This document shows, in pieces, positions 44,327-53,150 of a stretch of DNA of 55,403 nucleotides; positions within the stretch are counted from its first letter, which is position 1, and each line of letters starts with the position of its first letter. The DNA is from Hyphomicrobiales bacterium. Its GTDB lineage: Bacteria > Pseudomonadota > Alphaproteobacteria > Rhizobiales > Beijerinckiaceae. Under the pieces are notes generated by a model. That model was not told where the DNA came from. It worked only from the letters and a program-made list of their open reading frames with translations, and did no database searches. A program made the translations under genes and the position numbers. Where the stretch lies: positions 33,356-88,758 of the forward strand of contig JAPLOW010000141.1 in NCBI GenBank assembly GCA_026400555.1. The letters are read 5' to 3'.

Positions 44327-44914
44327 TTACCGGCGCGGATCGGAGGCCAGAAGCGCATACAGCAGGTGATCCTCCCAGCGTCCGTTGATGCACAGATACT
44401 GGCGGGCGTAGCCCTCACGCTGAAACCCGATCCGCTCCAGGAGAGCGCGCGACCGTCCGTTGGCGGGCACACAGGCGGCCTCGATGCGTCGCAGATGCAG
44501 GTCCTCGAAGGCATGCTTCGCAACGGCCTTGACAGCCCGGGTCATGTAGCCCTGCCCGCCATAGGGCTCGCCAAGCCAGTATCCCATGGTGCAGGCCTGC
44601 GCCACGCCGCGCCGCACAAGGCCAAGCGTGACACCACCGATCAGGGCCTGGTCCTGCGTGCGGAAGATCATGAACGCATAGGCCTCGTCGGCGTCGCTCT
44701 CGGTCGCCGCGCGCTTCACCCGCTGTCTGAACGCCCTCTTGGTCAGGTCCTCATCGCTCCACAGGGGCTCCCATGGCTCGAGAAAGGCCCGGCTCTGCTG
44801 CCGGACCGACGCCCACGCCTCATAGTCATCAAGGATCGGCTGGCGCAGCATCACCCCGTCGCCCTTGATCTGGACGCGGGACGTTGCATCGGAGGTGAAG
44901 CGGAAAAGCGCCAT
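44327..44914 (-). CDS. RimJ/RimL-type GNAT acetyltransferase
   Basis: This 195-residue protein of the ribosomal-protein-alanine acetyltransferase group has 'VMLRQPILDDYEAWASVRQQSRAFLEPWEP', 'MGYWLGEPYGGQGYMTRAVKAVAKHAFEDL' (acetyl-CoA loop GGQGYM) and 'RIEAACVPANGRSRALLERIGFQREGYARQYLCINGRWEDHLLYALL'. This matches RimJ, which acetylates the N-terminus of ribosomal protein S5, although other acceptors are possible. It lies 23 bp downstream of the M16 peptidase gene, and peptidase-RimJ pairs are a common order in related genomes. Confidence 0.9.
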   Translation of the reverse strand: MALFRFTSDATSRVQIKGDGVMLRQPILDDYEAWASVRQQSRAFLEPWEPLWSDEDLTKRAFRQRVKRAATESDADEAYAFMIFRTQDQALIGGVTLGLVRRGVAQACTMGYWLGEPYGGQGYMTRAVKAVAKHAFEDLHLRRIEAACVPANGRSRALLERIGFQREGYARQYLCINGRWEDHLLYALLASDPRR

Positions 44915-44937
44915 GGCGTGACTGTGCTCGATCCGTG

Positions 44938-46224
44938 CTAATGTGCGCCGGAAGCCGTCAGATCTGCAAGCTTGAGCTCCGCGGATTTGATTTTCGGGCC
45001 CACCATGGACAGCGTGGGCGGCGAGGCGAGCACGCTGAGGGCCGCAGCCCTGACCTGATCGGCGCTGACCGCATCAATCCTGGCCGAAATCTCGTGGCGC
45101 GGGATCACCCGCCCGAAGGTGAGAACCTGCCGGGCCAGTTGTTCAAGCCGTCCGCCCGGCGTCTCGAGCGAGCCAAGCAATCCGACCTTCATCTGTGCCC
45201 GCGCCCGCTGGACCTCCTCTTCCGAGGTTGTCTGCCCGGCATCACGCAGGCAATGCATGCAGACCCGGACCAGTTCCGGCACGTCCTTCGGCGCGGCACC
45301 TGCGCCGATCCCGAAGACGCCGGTGTCGGTGAAGGCCCAGTGGAAGGCATCGATGGCGTAGGCCAGCCCGCGTGCCTCGCGCACCTCCTGGAACAGGCGC
45401 GAGGACAGTCCACCGCCCATCACCATGGCAAGGACCTGCAGGGGGTAGTGGCTGCCGTCCGTGAACGGCTCGCCGCGAAAGCCCATGACCAGATGGCTCT
45501 GATCGGTGCGCGCCAGCCGGCGGATCTCGCCGCCGGTATAGCGCGACCGGTGCGACAGCTTCGGGTCGGTCACGATGCCGGGCGGAAGCGGCGCGAAGGC
45601 CCTGCTGACCAGATCCACCAGCCTGCCGTGATCGACAGCGCCGGCCGCGGCGAACACCATCCGCCCGCCGGTATAGTGCTGGGCAAGATAGCGCCGGATC
45701 GCGTCGGCGTCGAAGTTGGCAAGGGTCTCGGGCGTGCCGAGAATGGCCCGTCCAAGCGGCTGGCCATCAAAGACCCGCGCCATGAAAAGGTCGTAGACGA
45801 GGTCATCGGGCGTGTCCTCGACCGCCGCAATCTCCTGCAGGATGACGCCCTTCTCGCGCGCCAACTCATCGTCGGCGAAGCTGGAGTTGAGCAGGATGTC
45901 GGCGAGGATATCGACCGCCAGTGGCAGATCCTCTTCGAGCGAGCGCGCCGTGTAGCAGGTGTACTCGATGCTGGTTGCGGCGTTGATGTCGCCGCCCACC
46001 GCTTCGATCTGCTCGGCGATCTGGCGGGCGCTGCGCGTTGCCGTCCCCTTGAAGGCCATATGTTCCAGAAGATGGGCGAGGCCATGCTGGTTATCGGCCT
46101 CGTCGCGAGAGCCTGCACTGATCCAGACCCCGAGGGTCACGGTCGAGGCATGGTTCATGCGCTCGGAGACGATGCGAAGGCCATTCGGCAGCGTGGTGAT
46201 GGCGACATCCTGGTCGCCCGGCAT
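44938..46224 (-). CDS. M16-family zinc peptidase (processing-peptidase-like)
   Basis: This 428-residue peptidase has the inverted zinc motif HxxEH at His51-Glu54-His55 (GLAHLLEHMAFKG) with the distal Glu131 (ILQEIAAVED). A C-terminal domain carries 'YAIDAFHWAFTDTGVFGIGAG' and 'GRLEQLARQVLTFGR'. It resembles the alphaproteobacterial relative of the mitochondrial processing peptidase beta subunit. ATG 46224 is chosen; a TTG at 46239 overlapping the thrC stop (TTGA) is an alternative that would couple translation. It has no signal peptide, so it is probably cytoplasmic. Confidence 0.92.
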   Translation of the reverse strand: MPGDQDVAITTLPNGLRIVSERMNHASTVTLGVWISAGSRDEADNQHGLAHLLEHMAFKGTATRSARQIAEQIEAVGGDINAATSIEYTCYTARSLEEDLPLAVDILADILLNSSFADDELAREKGVILQEIAAVEDTPDDLVYDLFMARVFDGQPLGRAILGTPETLANFDADAIRRYLAQHYTGGRMVFAAAGAVDHGRLVDLVSRAFAPLPPGIVTDPKLSHRSRYTGGEIRRLARTDQSHLVMGFRGEPFTDGSHYPLQVLAMVMGGGLSSRLFQEVREARGLAYAIDAFHWAFTDTGVFGIGAGAAPKDVPELVRVCMHCLRDAGQTTSEEEVQRARAQMKVGLLGSLETPGGRLEQLARQVLTFGRVIPRHEISARIDAVSADQVRAAALSVLASPPTLSMVGPKIKSAELKLADLTASGAH

Positions 46225-46235
46225 GATCAACGCGT

Positions 46236-47636
46236 TCAAGCTGCGGCCCCTCGTACCGCGCGTGCATGGCCGGCGATGAACCGTTCGACGTCTGCAAGCG
46301 CATTGGGCAGGCGGGCGAAGCGTTCCGTGCGCTCCATCAGGTCGCTCAGATGCGCGGGCAAGGCCGGGGTCACGCCGGATGCTGCCTTGACCGCAACCGG
46401 GAACTTCGCTGGAACGACGACCGGTGTCGCCGGATCGGCTTTCAGGCTGTGCCGCGCCGCCTCGACCCCGATGGCCGTATGCGGATCCAGCAGATAGCCG
46501 GCCTCGCGCCAGACCGTTGCGATTTCGCGGGCCGTGGCCTCTTCGGACACTGCAGCGGCGTCGAACTCGCTCTGGATACGCTCAAGTGCAGGCCCCGCCA
46601 CCTCGAAGCGCCTGGATTGCGCCAGATTGTCCATCATGCGGCGAACGGCGGCGCCGTCACGGCCATGGGCCTCGAACAGCAGTCGCTCGAAGTTCGACGA
46701 TACCTGGATGTCCATCGACGGCGAGGTGGTCGGCGTGACGCCGGTGACGTGGTAGTCGCCCGACCGCAGGGTACGCACGAGGATATCGTTGCGGTTCGTC
46801 GCCACCATGAGGCGCCCGACCGGCAGGCCCATCTGCTTGGCGACCCAGCCCGCCAGCACGTCACCGAAATTGCCGGTGGGAACCGAAAAGCTGATGGGCC
46901 GGGCCGGGCCGCCCAGAGAGGCAGCCGCCGTGAAGTAATACACCACCTGCGCCGCGATCCGTCCCCAGTTGATCGAGTTCACGCCCGACAGGCCGAGTTC
47001 ATCGCGAAAGGTGTGATGGTTGAACATCGCCTTGACCAGCGCCTGGCAGTCATCGAAGTCCCCATCGACGGCGATGGCATGCACATTTTGCGCATCAACC
47101 GTGGTCATCTGCCGCCGCTGCACATCCGAGACGCGGCCATGCGGATACAGGATGAAGATATCGACCTGCTTCAGGCCCTTGAAGGCCTCGACCGCGGCCC
47201 CGCCCGTATCGCCCGACGTCGCCCCGACAATGGTTGCGCGCTGGCCACGCTGGGTCAGCACATGGTCCATCATGCGCCCCAGAAGCTGCATGGCGACGTC
47301 CTTGAAGGCGAGCGTCGGGCCGTGGAACAACTCCTGCACGAACAGGTTGTCGCCGATCTGCACCAGCGGACACACGGCCGGATGGCGGAAGCCGGCATAG
47401 GCCTCGTCGATCATGCCGTTGAGGTCAGCAGGGGCGAACTCGCCATCCGTCAGTGCGCCCATCACCGTCTTGGCCACCGCCGCATAGGGCTGGCCAGCGA
47501 AACCGGTGATCGGCCCTGTCGTCAGGCGGGGATAGCTTTCGGGAAGATAAAGGCCGCCGTCCCGGGCAAGGCCGGCCAGCAGGGCATCGCAGAACGACAG
47601 CTTCGGGGCTTCACCCCGTGACGAGACATGCAGCAC
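46236..47636 (-). CDS. thrC: threonine synthase
   Basis: This 466-residue PLP enzyme converts O-phosphohomoserine to threonine. It starts at GTG 47636 (MLHVSSRGEAP, matching the family start). The PLP lysine is Lys112 in HGPTLAFKDVAMQ, and the phosphate-binding glycine loop is GATSGDTGGAA. The length and 'RDGGLYLPE' N-terminus are those of the long, fold-type II class found in proteobacteria and fungi. It works with thrB (34064-35029). SURF1 lies 34 bp upstream on the same strand, so thrC and the peptidase probably share the downstream end of the oxidase-region transcript. Confidence 0.96.
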   Translation of the reverse strand: MLHVSSRGEAPKLSFCDALLAGLARDGGLYLPESYPRLTTGPITGFAGQPYAAVAKTVMGALTDGEFAPADLNGMIDEAYAGFRHPAVCPLVQIGDNLFVQELFHGPTLAFKDVAMQLLGRMMDHVLTQRGQRATIVGATSGDTGGAAVEAFKGLKQVDIFILYPHGRVSDVQRRQMTTVDAQNVHAIAVDGDFDDCQALVKAMFNHHTFRDELGLSGVNSINWGRIAAQVVYYFTAAASLGGPARPISFSVPTGNFGDVLAGWVAKQMGLPVGRLMVATNRNDILVRTLRSGDYHVTGVTPTTSPSMDIQVSSNFERLLFEAHGRDGAAVRRMMDNLAQSRRFEVAGPALERIQSEFDAAAVSEEATAREIATVWREAGYLLDPHTAIGVEAARHSLKADPATPVVVPAKFPVAVKAASGVTPALPAHLSDLMERTERFARLPNALADVERFIAGHARAVRGAAA

Positions 47637-47670
47637 GGATCGGTCCTGGTAGGCGGCAGCGCTTTGAGTG

Positions 47671-48447
47671 CTATAGGGCGCTTTCTTGGCTCACGCCAGT
47701 CTGCCGGCGCAGGCTGCGGGCGAACACCAGGAACACGCCGAGCAGCGTCGCGGCCAGACCGAACCAGGTGAAGGCATATTGCAGGTGGTTGTTCGGGATG
47801 CGGGCGATCAGGTCGATGAAGTCGACGCCGACCGGAGGTGTCATGGCATCAGTGCCGCGTTCGGCCTCGACCATGAAGGGCGCAGCGGACAGGGTCATCG
47901 CAGCGGCGAGTGAAGCTGGATCACGCATGTGGAAATCACGCCGGGCTACATCGGCAGCAGGGGTGAAGGCGTTGGGCGCTTCCGGCTTGCGCAGGATGCC
48001 GGTCAACTCCGCCCGGCCGGATGGAGGCGGCAGGCCGGCATGGCGCGCCTCGGGCGCAAAGCCGCGGTTGACCAGCACAATTCCGCCGGCATCGAGCCGG
48101 ACCGCCGTCACCAGGTAACGACCAAAGCCGCCGAGCTTGCGTTCACCCGGCTGTGGCTCCGGCATCACCACACGCACCGTCGCGCTGGCCTCCGGCAGCC
48201 ATGTGCCGGCAAGGCGGACCCGCGACAGGTCCGACGCGTCGAGGTCGAGCTTGCCCCACAAAGCCTCGGCCGGCAGCGCCGCCGGCGTCAGTGCCTTCTG
48301 GGCGGAAAGCCGCTCAAGGAAAGCGGTCTTCTCTGCGAGACGCTGCAACTGCCAGGCGCCAAGCGAGCACAGGACCACCATGCCCAGGCCGGCAAAGACG
48401 CACAGCAGGAACAGCGATCGTCGCGGCCCGGGCGTCTGCTCTGTCAC
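47671..48447 (-). CDS. SURF1-family cytochrome oxidase assembly protein
   Basis: This 258-residue SURF1 has two TM segments, at about residues 11-30 ('LFLLCVFAGLGMVVLCSLG', followed by AWQLQRLAEK) and near the C-terminus ('NNHLQYAFTWFGLAATLLGVFLVF'). In between is a periplasmic domain with 'GGIVLVNRGFAPEARHAG', the hallmark SURF1 motif. It helps insert or deliver heme a to subunit I. It overlaps the DUF983 gene by 4 bp and lies just downstream of the aa3 oxidase genes. Confidence 0.93.
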   Translation of the reverse strand: MTEQTPGPRRSLFLLCVFAGLGMVVLCSLGAWQLQRLAEKTAFLERLSAQKALTPAALPAEALWGKLDLDASDLSRVRLAGTWLPEASATVRVVMPEPQPGERKLGGFGRYLVTAVRLDAGGIVLVNRGFAPEARHAGLPPPSGRAELTGILRKPEAPNAFTPAADVARRDFHMRDPASLAAAMTLSAAPFMVEAERGTDAMTPPVGVDFIDLIARIPNNHLQYAFTWFGLAATLLGVFLVFARSLRRQTGVSQESAL

Positions 48448-48800
48448 TTGAAGCGAGCCTCTCCGGCATCGCGGGCATATTGCAGGGCGATGGCGAGGCC
48501 CTTCATCGGCCTGAGCAACCCAAGGCAGGAGATGATCGTCAGCGGCAGCCAGATGACCATATGCACCCAGAAGGGGGGCTCGTAGAGCGTCTCCAGGGCG
48601 AGGACGCCGCCCACGATCCCGAATCCCGCAATGAACATGATGATCACAGCAGGACCATCCGCCGAATCGGCGAAGGCGAAGTCGAGCCCGCAGGCGGCGC
48701 AGTTTGGCTTCAGCTTGAGGAAGCCGTCGAACAGCCTGCCCTCGCCGCAGCGCGGGCAGCGGCAGGCCAGTCCGGCTGAGTAGGGAGAGGGGGCTGTCAT
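48444..48800 (-). CDS. DUF983 family protein
   Basis: This 118-residue protein starts at ATG 48800 (ATG 48824 is possible). Two CxxC pairs, CPRC at 15-18 and CAAC at 34-37, form a zinc-ribbon-like head. Two hydrophobic segments follow ('AVIIMFIAGFGIVGGVLAL' and 'WVHMVIWLPLTIISCLGLL'). DUF983 genes are consistently found between ctaE and SURF1 in alphaproteobacterial oxidase operons, suggesting a part in oxidase assembly, although the function is not established. The intrinsic terminator at 48861-48887 separates it from ctaE, so expression may depend on read-through or a local promoter. Confidence 0.85.
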   Translation of the reverse strand: MTAPSPYSAGLACRCPRCGEGRLFDGFLKLKPNCAACGLDFAFADSADGPAVIIMFIAGFGIVGGVLALETLYEPPFWVHMVIWLPLTIISCLGLLRPMKGLAIALQYARDAGEARFK

Positions 48801-48860
48801 GGCGAAATCCTCAAGCCGTCCCATCAACGCGCGCACAGCGCAGCAAGCGCGATCGGAAAC

Positions 48861-48887
48861 AAAAAAGGGCGGCGTGAGCCGCCCTTT
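48861..48887 (-). terminator. intrinsic terminator downstream of ctaE
   Basis: The perfect 10-bp stem AAAGGGCGGC / GCCGCCCTTT (48864-48873 and 48878-48887) has a 4-nt loop. Read on the minus strand it is followed by six T (48861-48866 complement, overlapping the stem's A-T pairs). It begins 20 bp after the ctaE stop and is the clearest terminator in the window, marking the end of the core oxidase transcript. Confidence 0.88.
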
Positions 48888-48907
48888 GAGCCTTGCGTCG
48901 AGGCTGA

Positions 48908-49768
48908 TCAGTGCGCCCCGGCGTGTGCACCTGCACCCCATACATAGATCGCGGCGAACAGGAAAAGCCAGACCACATCGACGAAGTGCCAGTACCAGGC
49001 CGCAAATTCGAAGCCGAGATGCTGCTTCGGCGTGAAATGGTTGATGTAGGCGCGGTACAGGCAGACGGCGAGGAAGATCGTGCCGATCACGACATGGAAG
49101 CCGTGGAAGCCCGTGGCCATAAAGAAGGTCGAGCCATAGACATGACCCTTGAAGCTGAAGGCGGCGTGCGAATACTCGTAGACTTGGCAGATCGTGAACA
49201 GGACCCCGAGCGCGACGGTCAGCCACAGCGCCTGCTTGAGGCCCTTGCGGTCGTCATGCAACAGCGCATGGTGGGCCCAGGTCACGGTGGTTCCCGATGT
49301 CAGCAGGATCAGCGTGTTGAGCAGCGGCAGGTGCCACGGATCGAAGGTTTCGATGCCCTTCGGCGGCCAGAAGCCGCCCGTGAACTCGGCGCGGGCATAC
49401 TGCGCAGGCTCGGACGCAAACAGCGCGACGTCGAAGTAGGCCCAGAACCAGGCCACGAAGAACATCACCTCCGAGGCGATGAACATGATCATTCCATAGC
49501 GATGATGGATCTGGACCACACGGGTGTGATGACCCTCGTGGGTCGCCTCGCGCGTCACGTCCACCCACCAGGCGAACATGGTGTAGAGCACGCCAAGCAC
49601 GCCAGCCCCCAGAACCAGCGGGCCGATCTTCATCCCGGCGACCGGCAGGCCCTTCATCGTCAGCACCATGCCGCAAGCCATCACGAAAGCGCTCAGCGCC
49701 CCGATCAGCGGCCATGGGCTCGGATCGACGAGGTGGTAGTCGTGGTTCTTGGTCATCCCGCTGGCCAT
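48908..49768 (-). CDS. ctaE: cytochrome c oxidase subunit III
   Basis: This 286-residue seven-helix subunit III starts at ATG 49768 (the GTG-free alternative ATG 49756 gives MTKNHDYHLVDPSPWP). It has 'THEGHHTRVVQIHHRYGMIMFIASEVMFFVAWFWAYFDVALF', with the conserved Glu, 'WAHHALLHDDR', and the C-terminal 'GFHGFHVVIGTIFLAVCLYR' and 'FEFAAWYWHFVDVVWLFLFAAIYVWG'. It stabilises subunit I and its proton uptake in the inner membrane. It is the last gene of the aa3 operon before the terminator. Confidence 0.97.
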   Translation of the reverse strand: MASGMTKNHDYHLVDPSPWPLIGALSAFVMACGMVLTMKGLPVAGMKIGPLVLGAGVLGVLYTMFAWWVDVTREATHEGHHTRVVQIHHRYGMIMFIASEVMFFVAWFWAYFDVALFASEPAQYARAEFTGGFWPPKGIETFDPWHLPLLNTLILLTSGTTVTWAHHALLHDDRKGLKQALWLTVALGVLFTICQVYEYSHAAFSFKGHVYGSTFFMATGFHGFHVVIGTIFLAVCLYRAYINHFTPKQHLGFEFAAWYWHFVDVVWLFLFAAIYVWGAGAHAGAH

Positions 49769-49806
49769 GGTGCCCCCGTTCTGGTCTTGTCTGGTTGTCT
49801 ATAGCG

Positions 49807-50424
49807 TCAGAGCTTCGGCTTGTCCCCGCCCACTTTCGCATCAGCGACGGATCCGCCCGCAGGCTGTCCGTTCTTTGACGGGAAGTAGGTGTAGGACAAG
49901 GTCATCGCGCCGACTCCGCGCATGTCGCGGTTCTTCTCGATGTCCGGATCGATATAGAAGACGACTGGCGCCTCCATGCTCTCACCGGGCTTGAGTGTAT
50001 GCTCGGTGAAGCAGAAGCACTGCATCTTCACGAAATGTGCGCCCGCATGGGACGGTTGGACGTTGAAGGTCGCAATCCCGGTCGTCGCGGCGTCCGAGCG
50101 ATTCGTGATCCTGTAGAACACAGTCTTGGTCTCGCCGATGCGGGCGTTGATCACGTTCTCTTCCGCCTCAAAGCTCCAGCCGAGCCCCGGCGCGACATTG
50201 GCGTCAAAGCGGACCTGGATGACGCGGTCGGAGATCTGCGAGGCGTTCTGCGCGCGGACCATCGGCGTGCCGCCAAACCCGGTCATGCGGCAGAACAGGT
50301 CGTAAAGCGGCACCGAGGCGAAAGCGAGCGCCGTCATCGACACGACCACCGCCCCGCACCAGAGCGCGGTGCGTGTCGCCTTGAGGCGAGCAGTGTCCGA
50401 CTGGGTGCGTTCGGCAGCGTTCAT
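49807..50424 (-). CDS. ctaG: cytochrome c oxidase assembly protein CtaG (Cox11)
   Basis: This 205-residue copper chaperone delivers CuB to subunit I. It has one N-terminal TM ('TALWCGAVVVSMTALAFASVPLYDLFCRMTGFGG', including the conserved Cys after the TM) and a periplasmic immunoglobulin-like domain with the copper motif MQCFCFTEHTL and 'PVVFYIDPDI'. Its ATG overlaps the stop of the upstream 47-codon gene by 4 bp, and it lies 38 bp upstream of ctaE. Confidence 0.96.
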   Translation of the reverse strand: MNAAERTQSDTARLKATRTALWCGAVVVSMTALAFASVPLYDLFCRMTGFGGTPMVRAQNASQISDRVIQVRFDANVAPGLGWSFEAEENVINARIGETKTVFYRITNRSDAATTGIATFNVQPSHAGAHFVKMQCFCFTEHTLKPGESMEAPVVFYIDPDIEKNRDMRGVGAMTLSYTYFPSKNGQPAGGSVADAKVGGDKPKL

Positions 50425-50564
50425 CGGATCGTCTTCACCATCGAGACGGCATAGAAGATCACCACGAGCGCCCCGAGCGCGATCGCGATTGCCATCGAAC
50501 GGCGGCGGCGGACCCGCTCTTCCTCGGGCGACAGCTTTGGCGGAACCGGGAAATTATCCGTCAT
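50421..50564 (-). CDS. small single-TM protein of the cytochrome oxidase operon (CoxF-like)
   Basis: A 47-codon gene (ATG at 50564, stop TGA at 50421-50423) sits between ctaB and ctaG. The product is MTDNFPVPPKLSPEEERVRR, continuing with two more arginines, then one hydrophobic helix ('SMAIAIALGALVVIFYAVSMV') and KTIR. It overlaps ctaG as ATGA and lies 7 bp after the ctaB stop, so it is certainly translated if the operon is. A protein of this size and layout at this position is usual in alphaproteobacterial cta operons (CoxF), with a presumed but unproven role in oxidase assembly. Confidence 0.82.
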   Translation of the reverse strand: MTDNFPVPPKLSPEEERVRRRRSMAIAIALGALVVIFYAVSMVKTIR

Positions 50565-50571
50565 CCCAGCC

Positions 50572-51522
50572 TCACAGCAGCTTCGGCAGGGCCCACATCA
50601 GGCCAAGGCTGTGTTCGGCCAGCAAGGCCGAAAACGCGGCGAACAGGTAAAGGATCGAGAAGCCGAACATCTGCATGCCCGCCTTGTGGCTGGCCTCGGC
50701 GCTATCGGCCTTGAGGATGCGCCAGGCGATCCCAAGCATCCCCGCGCCGCCCAGAAGGACCGTCATCAGATAGGCCAGTCCGCCCATGCCCATCAGGTTC
50801 GGCACGAAGGCGAACAGGACCAGGGCCACGGTGTAGCCCATGATCTGCCGGCGGGTGGAGGCATCGCCGGCGACATTCGGCATCATCGGCACACCGGCAC
50901 GCTCATAGTCCTTGGCCTTGGCCATGGCGAGCGCCCAGAAGTGCGGCGGCGTCCAAAGGAAGATGATGGCGAACAGCACGAAACCGGCCCAGCCGATCTG
51001 GCCGGTCACGACAGCCTCGCCGATCATGGGCGGGAAGGCTCCCGCTGCGCCGCCGATCACGATGTTCTGCGCCGTCCAGCGTTTCAGCCACATCGAATAG
51101 ACGACGGCATAGAAGAAGATCGTGAAGGCCAGAAGCCCGGCCGCAACCCAGTTGGCCACGACGCCAAGCATCAGCACAGATCCGGCCGACAACGCCATGC
51201 CAAAGGCGAAGGCTTCCGATAGCGTGATCCGGCCTGCCGGGATGGGGCGTTTCGCAGTCCGCGACATCAGGGCGTCGATGTCGGCATCATACCACATGTT
51301 GAGCGCGCCTGATGCGCCGGCTCCGACCGCGATCGCCAGCAGCGAGGCGGCGGCGATCACCGGATGGATGGCGCCGGGCGCCACCACCATGCCGACGAGT
51401 GCGGTGAAGATCACCAGCGACATCACCCGGGGCTTGAGCAGCTGGAAATAGTCGCCGACATCCCCGCCGACGCGGTGCGCGGGCAGGGGCTGGTCAGCAA
51501 TCTTGTCGAACGCGGCGGACAT
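50572..51522 (-). CDS. ctaB: protoheme IX farnesyltransferase (heme O synthase)
   Basis: This 316-residue UbiA-family prenyltransferase has about nine TM segments. It has '[22 protein letters not shown]', the first Asp-rich prenyl-diphosphate/Mg motif '[23 protein letters not shown]', and a second region '[29 protein letters not shown]'. It makes heme O from protoheme for conversion to heme A; no ctaA is in the window. ATG 51522 is chosen because the upstream eight residues of the open frame lack homology. The spacer to ctaD (51523-51623) holds two hairpins. Confidence 0.95.
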   Translation of the reverse strand: MSAAFDKIADQPLPAHRVGGDVGDYFQLLKPRVMSLVIFTALVGMVVAPGAIHPVIAAASLLAIAVGAGASGALNMWYDADIDALMSRTAKRPIPAGRITLSEAFAFGMALSAGSVLMLGVVANWVAAGLLAFTIFFYAVVYSMWLKRWTAQNIVIGGAAGAFPPMIGEAVVTGQIGWAGFVLFAIIFLWTPPHFWALAMAKAKDYERAGVPMMPNVAGDASTRRQIMGYTVALVLFAFVPNLMGMGGLAYLMTVLLGGAGMLGIAWRILKADSAEASHKAGMQMFGFSILYLFAAFSALLAEHSLGLMWALPKLL

Positions 51523-51544
51523 GGCGGCGTGTGCCCTGGGTCGC

Positions 51545-51562
51545 AAGCGCCTTGAGGCGCTT
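51545..51562 (-). other. hairpin in the ctaD-ctaB spacer (smaller)
   Basis: AAGCGCC-TTGA-GGCGCTT is a perfect 7-bp stem with a 4-nt loop, 22 bp upstream of the ctaB start in transcription order. No T-run follows, so it is unlikely to be an efficient terminator. Confidence 0.6.
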
Positions 51563-51574
51563 TGGGTGAACTGA

Positions 51575-51604
51575 GCCGGCCGGATGACGGATCATCCGGC
51601 CGGC
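51575..51604 (-). other. strong hairpin in the ctaD-ctaB spacer
   Basis: GCCGGCCGGATGA at 51575-51587 pairs perfectly with TCATCCGGCCGGC at 51592-51604 (13-bp GC-rich stem, 4-nt loop). It begins 19 bp after the ctaD stop on the transcribed strand and is not followed by a T-run. This suits a 3'-end stabiliser or partial terminator that keeps ctaC-ctaD mRNA above the assembly-factor genes. Confidence 0.7.
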
Positions 51605-51623
51605 GTCAATCAGATAGCCAAAG

Positions 51624-53126
51624 TCAGTGATCCGTGCCGGTGATGCGCGGCAGGGTCTCGAACTGGTGGAAGGGCGGCGGCGAGGGCAGGGTCCACTCCA
51701 GGGTGGTCGCGCCTTCTCCCCACGGATTGTCGGCGGCCTGCTCCTTGCGGACGAAGGCGTAGATGACCGTGCCGAAGAACCAGAACAGGCTCGCGAGGAA
51801 GATGTACGAGCCCATCGACGACCACCAATGCCAGTAGGCGAAGGCATCCGGATAGTCGACATAGTGGCGCGGCATGCCGGCGAGGCCGAGGAAGTGCTGC
51901 GGGAAGAACAGGACGTTCGCGCCGACGAAGGCGACCCAGAAATGGACATGGCCCATCCAGTCCGGGATCACATAGCCGCTCATTTTCGGGAACCAGTAGT
52001 ACCAGGCCGCGAAGATTCCGAACACGGCGCCGAGTGACAGCACATAGTGGAAGTGCGCGACAACGTAATAGGTCGCGTGCAGTGAGCGGTCGACGCCGGC
52101 ATTGGCCAGCACGACGCCGGTGACGCCTCCGACGGTGAACAGGAAGATGAAGCCCACCGCCCAGACCATGGCTGCGGTGAAGCGGATCGAGCCGCCCCAC
52201 ATCGTCGCGATCCAGGAGAAAATCTTCACGCCCGTCGGGACGGCGATGACCATGGTCGCGAACACGAAATAGCGCTGTGTATTGAGCGACAGGCCGACCG
52301 TGTACATGTGGTGCGCCCAGACGATGAAGCCGACGACGCCGATCGCGACCATGGCGTAGGCCATGCCGAGATAGCCGAAAATCGGCTTCTTCGAGAAGGT
52401 CGAGATGATGTGGCTGACGATGCCGAAGGCTGGCAGGATCATGATGTAGACTTCTGGATGCCCGAAGAACCAGAACAGGTGTTGGTACAGGACGGGATCG
52501 CCGCCGCCGGCCGGATCGAAGAAGGTCGTGCCGAAATTGCGATCCGTCAGCAGCATGGTGATCGCGCCCGCCAGAACGGGCAGGGCGAGCAGCAGCAGGA
52601 AGGCGGTGATCAGCATCGACCAGGCGAACAACGGCATCTTGTGCAGGGTCATGCCCGGCGCGCGCATGTTCAGGATGGTGGTGATGAAGTTGATCGCGCC
52701 AAGGATCGATGCGGCGCCGGCCAGATGCAGCGCGAAGATGCCGAAGTCGACGGCCGGGCCCGGATGGCCGGTGGTCGACGAGAACGGCGGGTACACTGTC
52801 CAACCGGTCCCGGCACCGTTGGTGCCGGGCGCGCCCTCGACGAACATCGAGGTGACAAGCAGGCCGAAGGCGGCGACGGTCAGCCAGAACGAAATATTGT
52901 TCATGCGCGGAAAGGCCATGTCCGGCGCGCCGATCATCAGCGGCACGAACCAGTTGCCGAAGCCGCCGATCAGCGCCGGCATGACCATGAAAAAGATCAT
53001 GATCAGGCCATGGCCGGTGACGAACACATTGTAGGACTGCCCGGAGGCGAAATACTGCATGCCCGGCTCTTGCAGTTCGAGCCGCATGGCGATCGACAGG
53101 AAGGTAGCGGCTGAACCGTAGGCCAT
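51624..53126 (-). CDS. ctaD: cytochrome c oxidase subunit I (aa3), N-terminally truncated
   Basis: This 500-residue subunit I has the full catalytic core: heme a ligands His39 (TGHGLIMIF) and His360, heme a3 ligand His358 (VAHFHYVLS), CuB ligands His223, His272 and His273 with Tyr227 (FGHPEVY), D-channel Asp69 ([12 protein letters not shown]), Glu225 and K-channel Lys301. It begins [20 protein letters not shown], so the usual ~40 residues before this, including the STNHKDIG segment and most of TM helix I, are missing. The heme-a-formyl Arg of helix I's end remains (Arg15). AGGGGA precedes ATG 53126 with normal spacing, and the in-frame TAA of ctaC lies 24 nt upstream, so no longer start exists. 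Confidence 0.93.
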   Translation of the reverse strand: MAYGSAATFLSIAMRLELQEPGMQYFASGQSYNVFVTGHGLIMIFFMVMPALIGGFGNWFVPLMIGAPDMAFPRMNNISFWLTVAAFGLLVTSMFVEGAPGTNGAGTGWTVYPPFSSTTGHPGPAVDFGIFALHLAGAASILGAINFITTILNMRAPGMTLHKMPLFAWSMLITAFLLLLALPVLAGAITMLLTDRNFGTTFFDPAGGGDPVLYQHLFWFFGHPEVYIMILPAFGIVSHIISTFSKKPIFGYLGMAYAMVAIGVVGFIVWAHHMYTVGLSLNTQRYFVFATMVIAVPTGVKIFSWIATMWGGSIRFTAAMVWAVGFIFLFTVGGVTGVVLANAGVDRSLHATYYVVAHFHYVLSLGAVFGIFAAWYYWFPKMSGYVIPDWMGHVHFWVAFVGANVLFFPQHFLGLAGMPRHYVDYPDAFAYWHWWSSMGSYIFLASLFWFFGTVIYAFVRKEQAADNPWGEGATTLEWTLPSPPPFHQFETLPRITGTDH

Positions 53127-53150
53127 CGATATGGTCCCCTGTCTTGTCTG

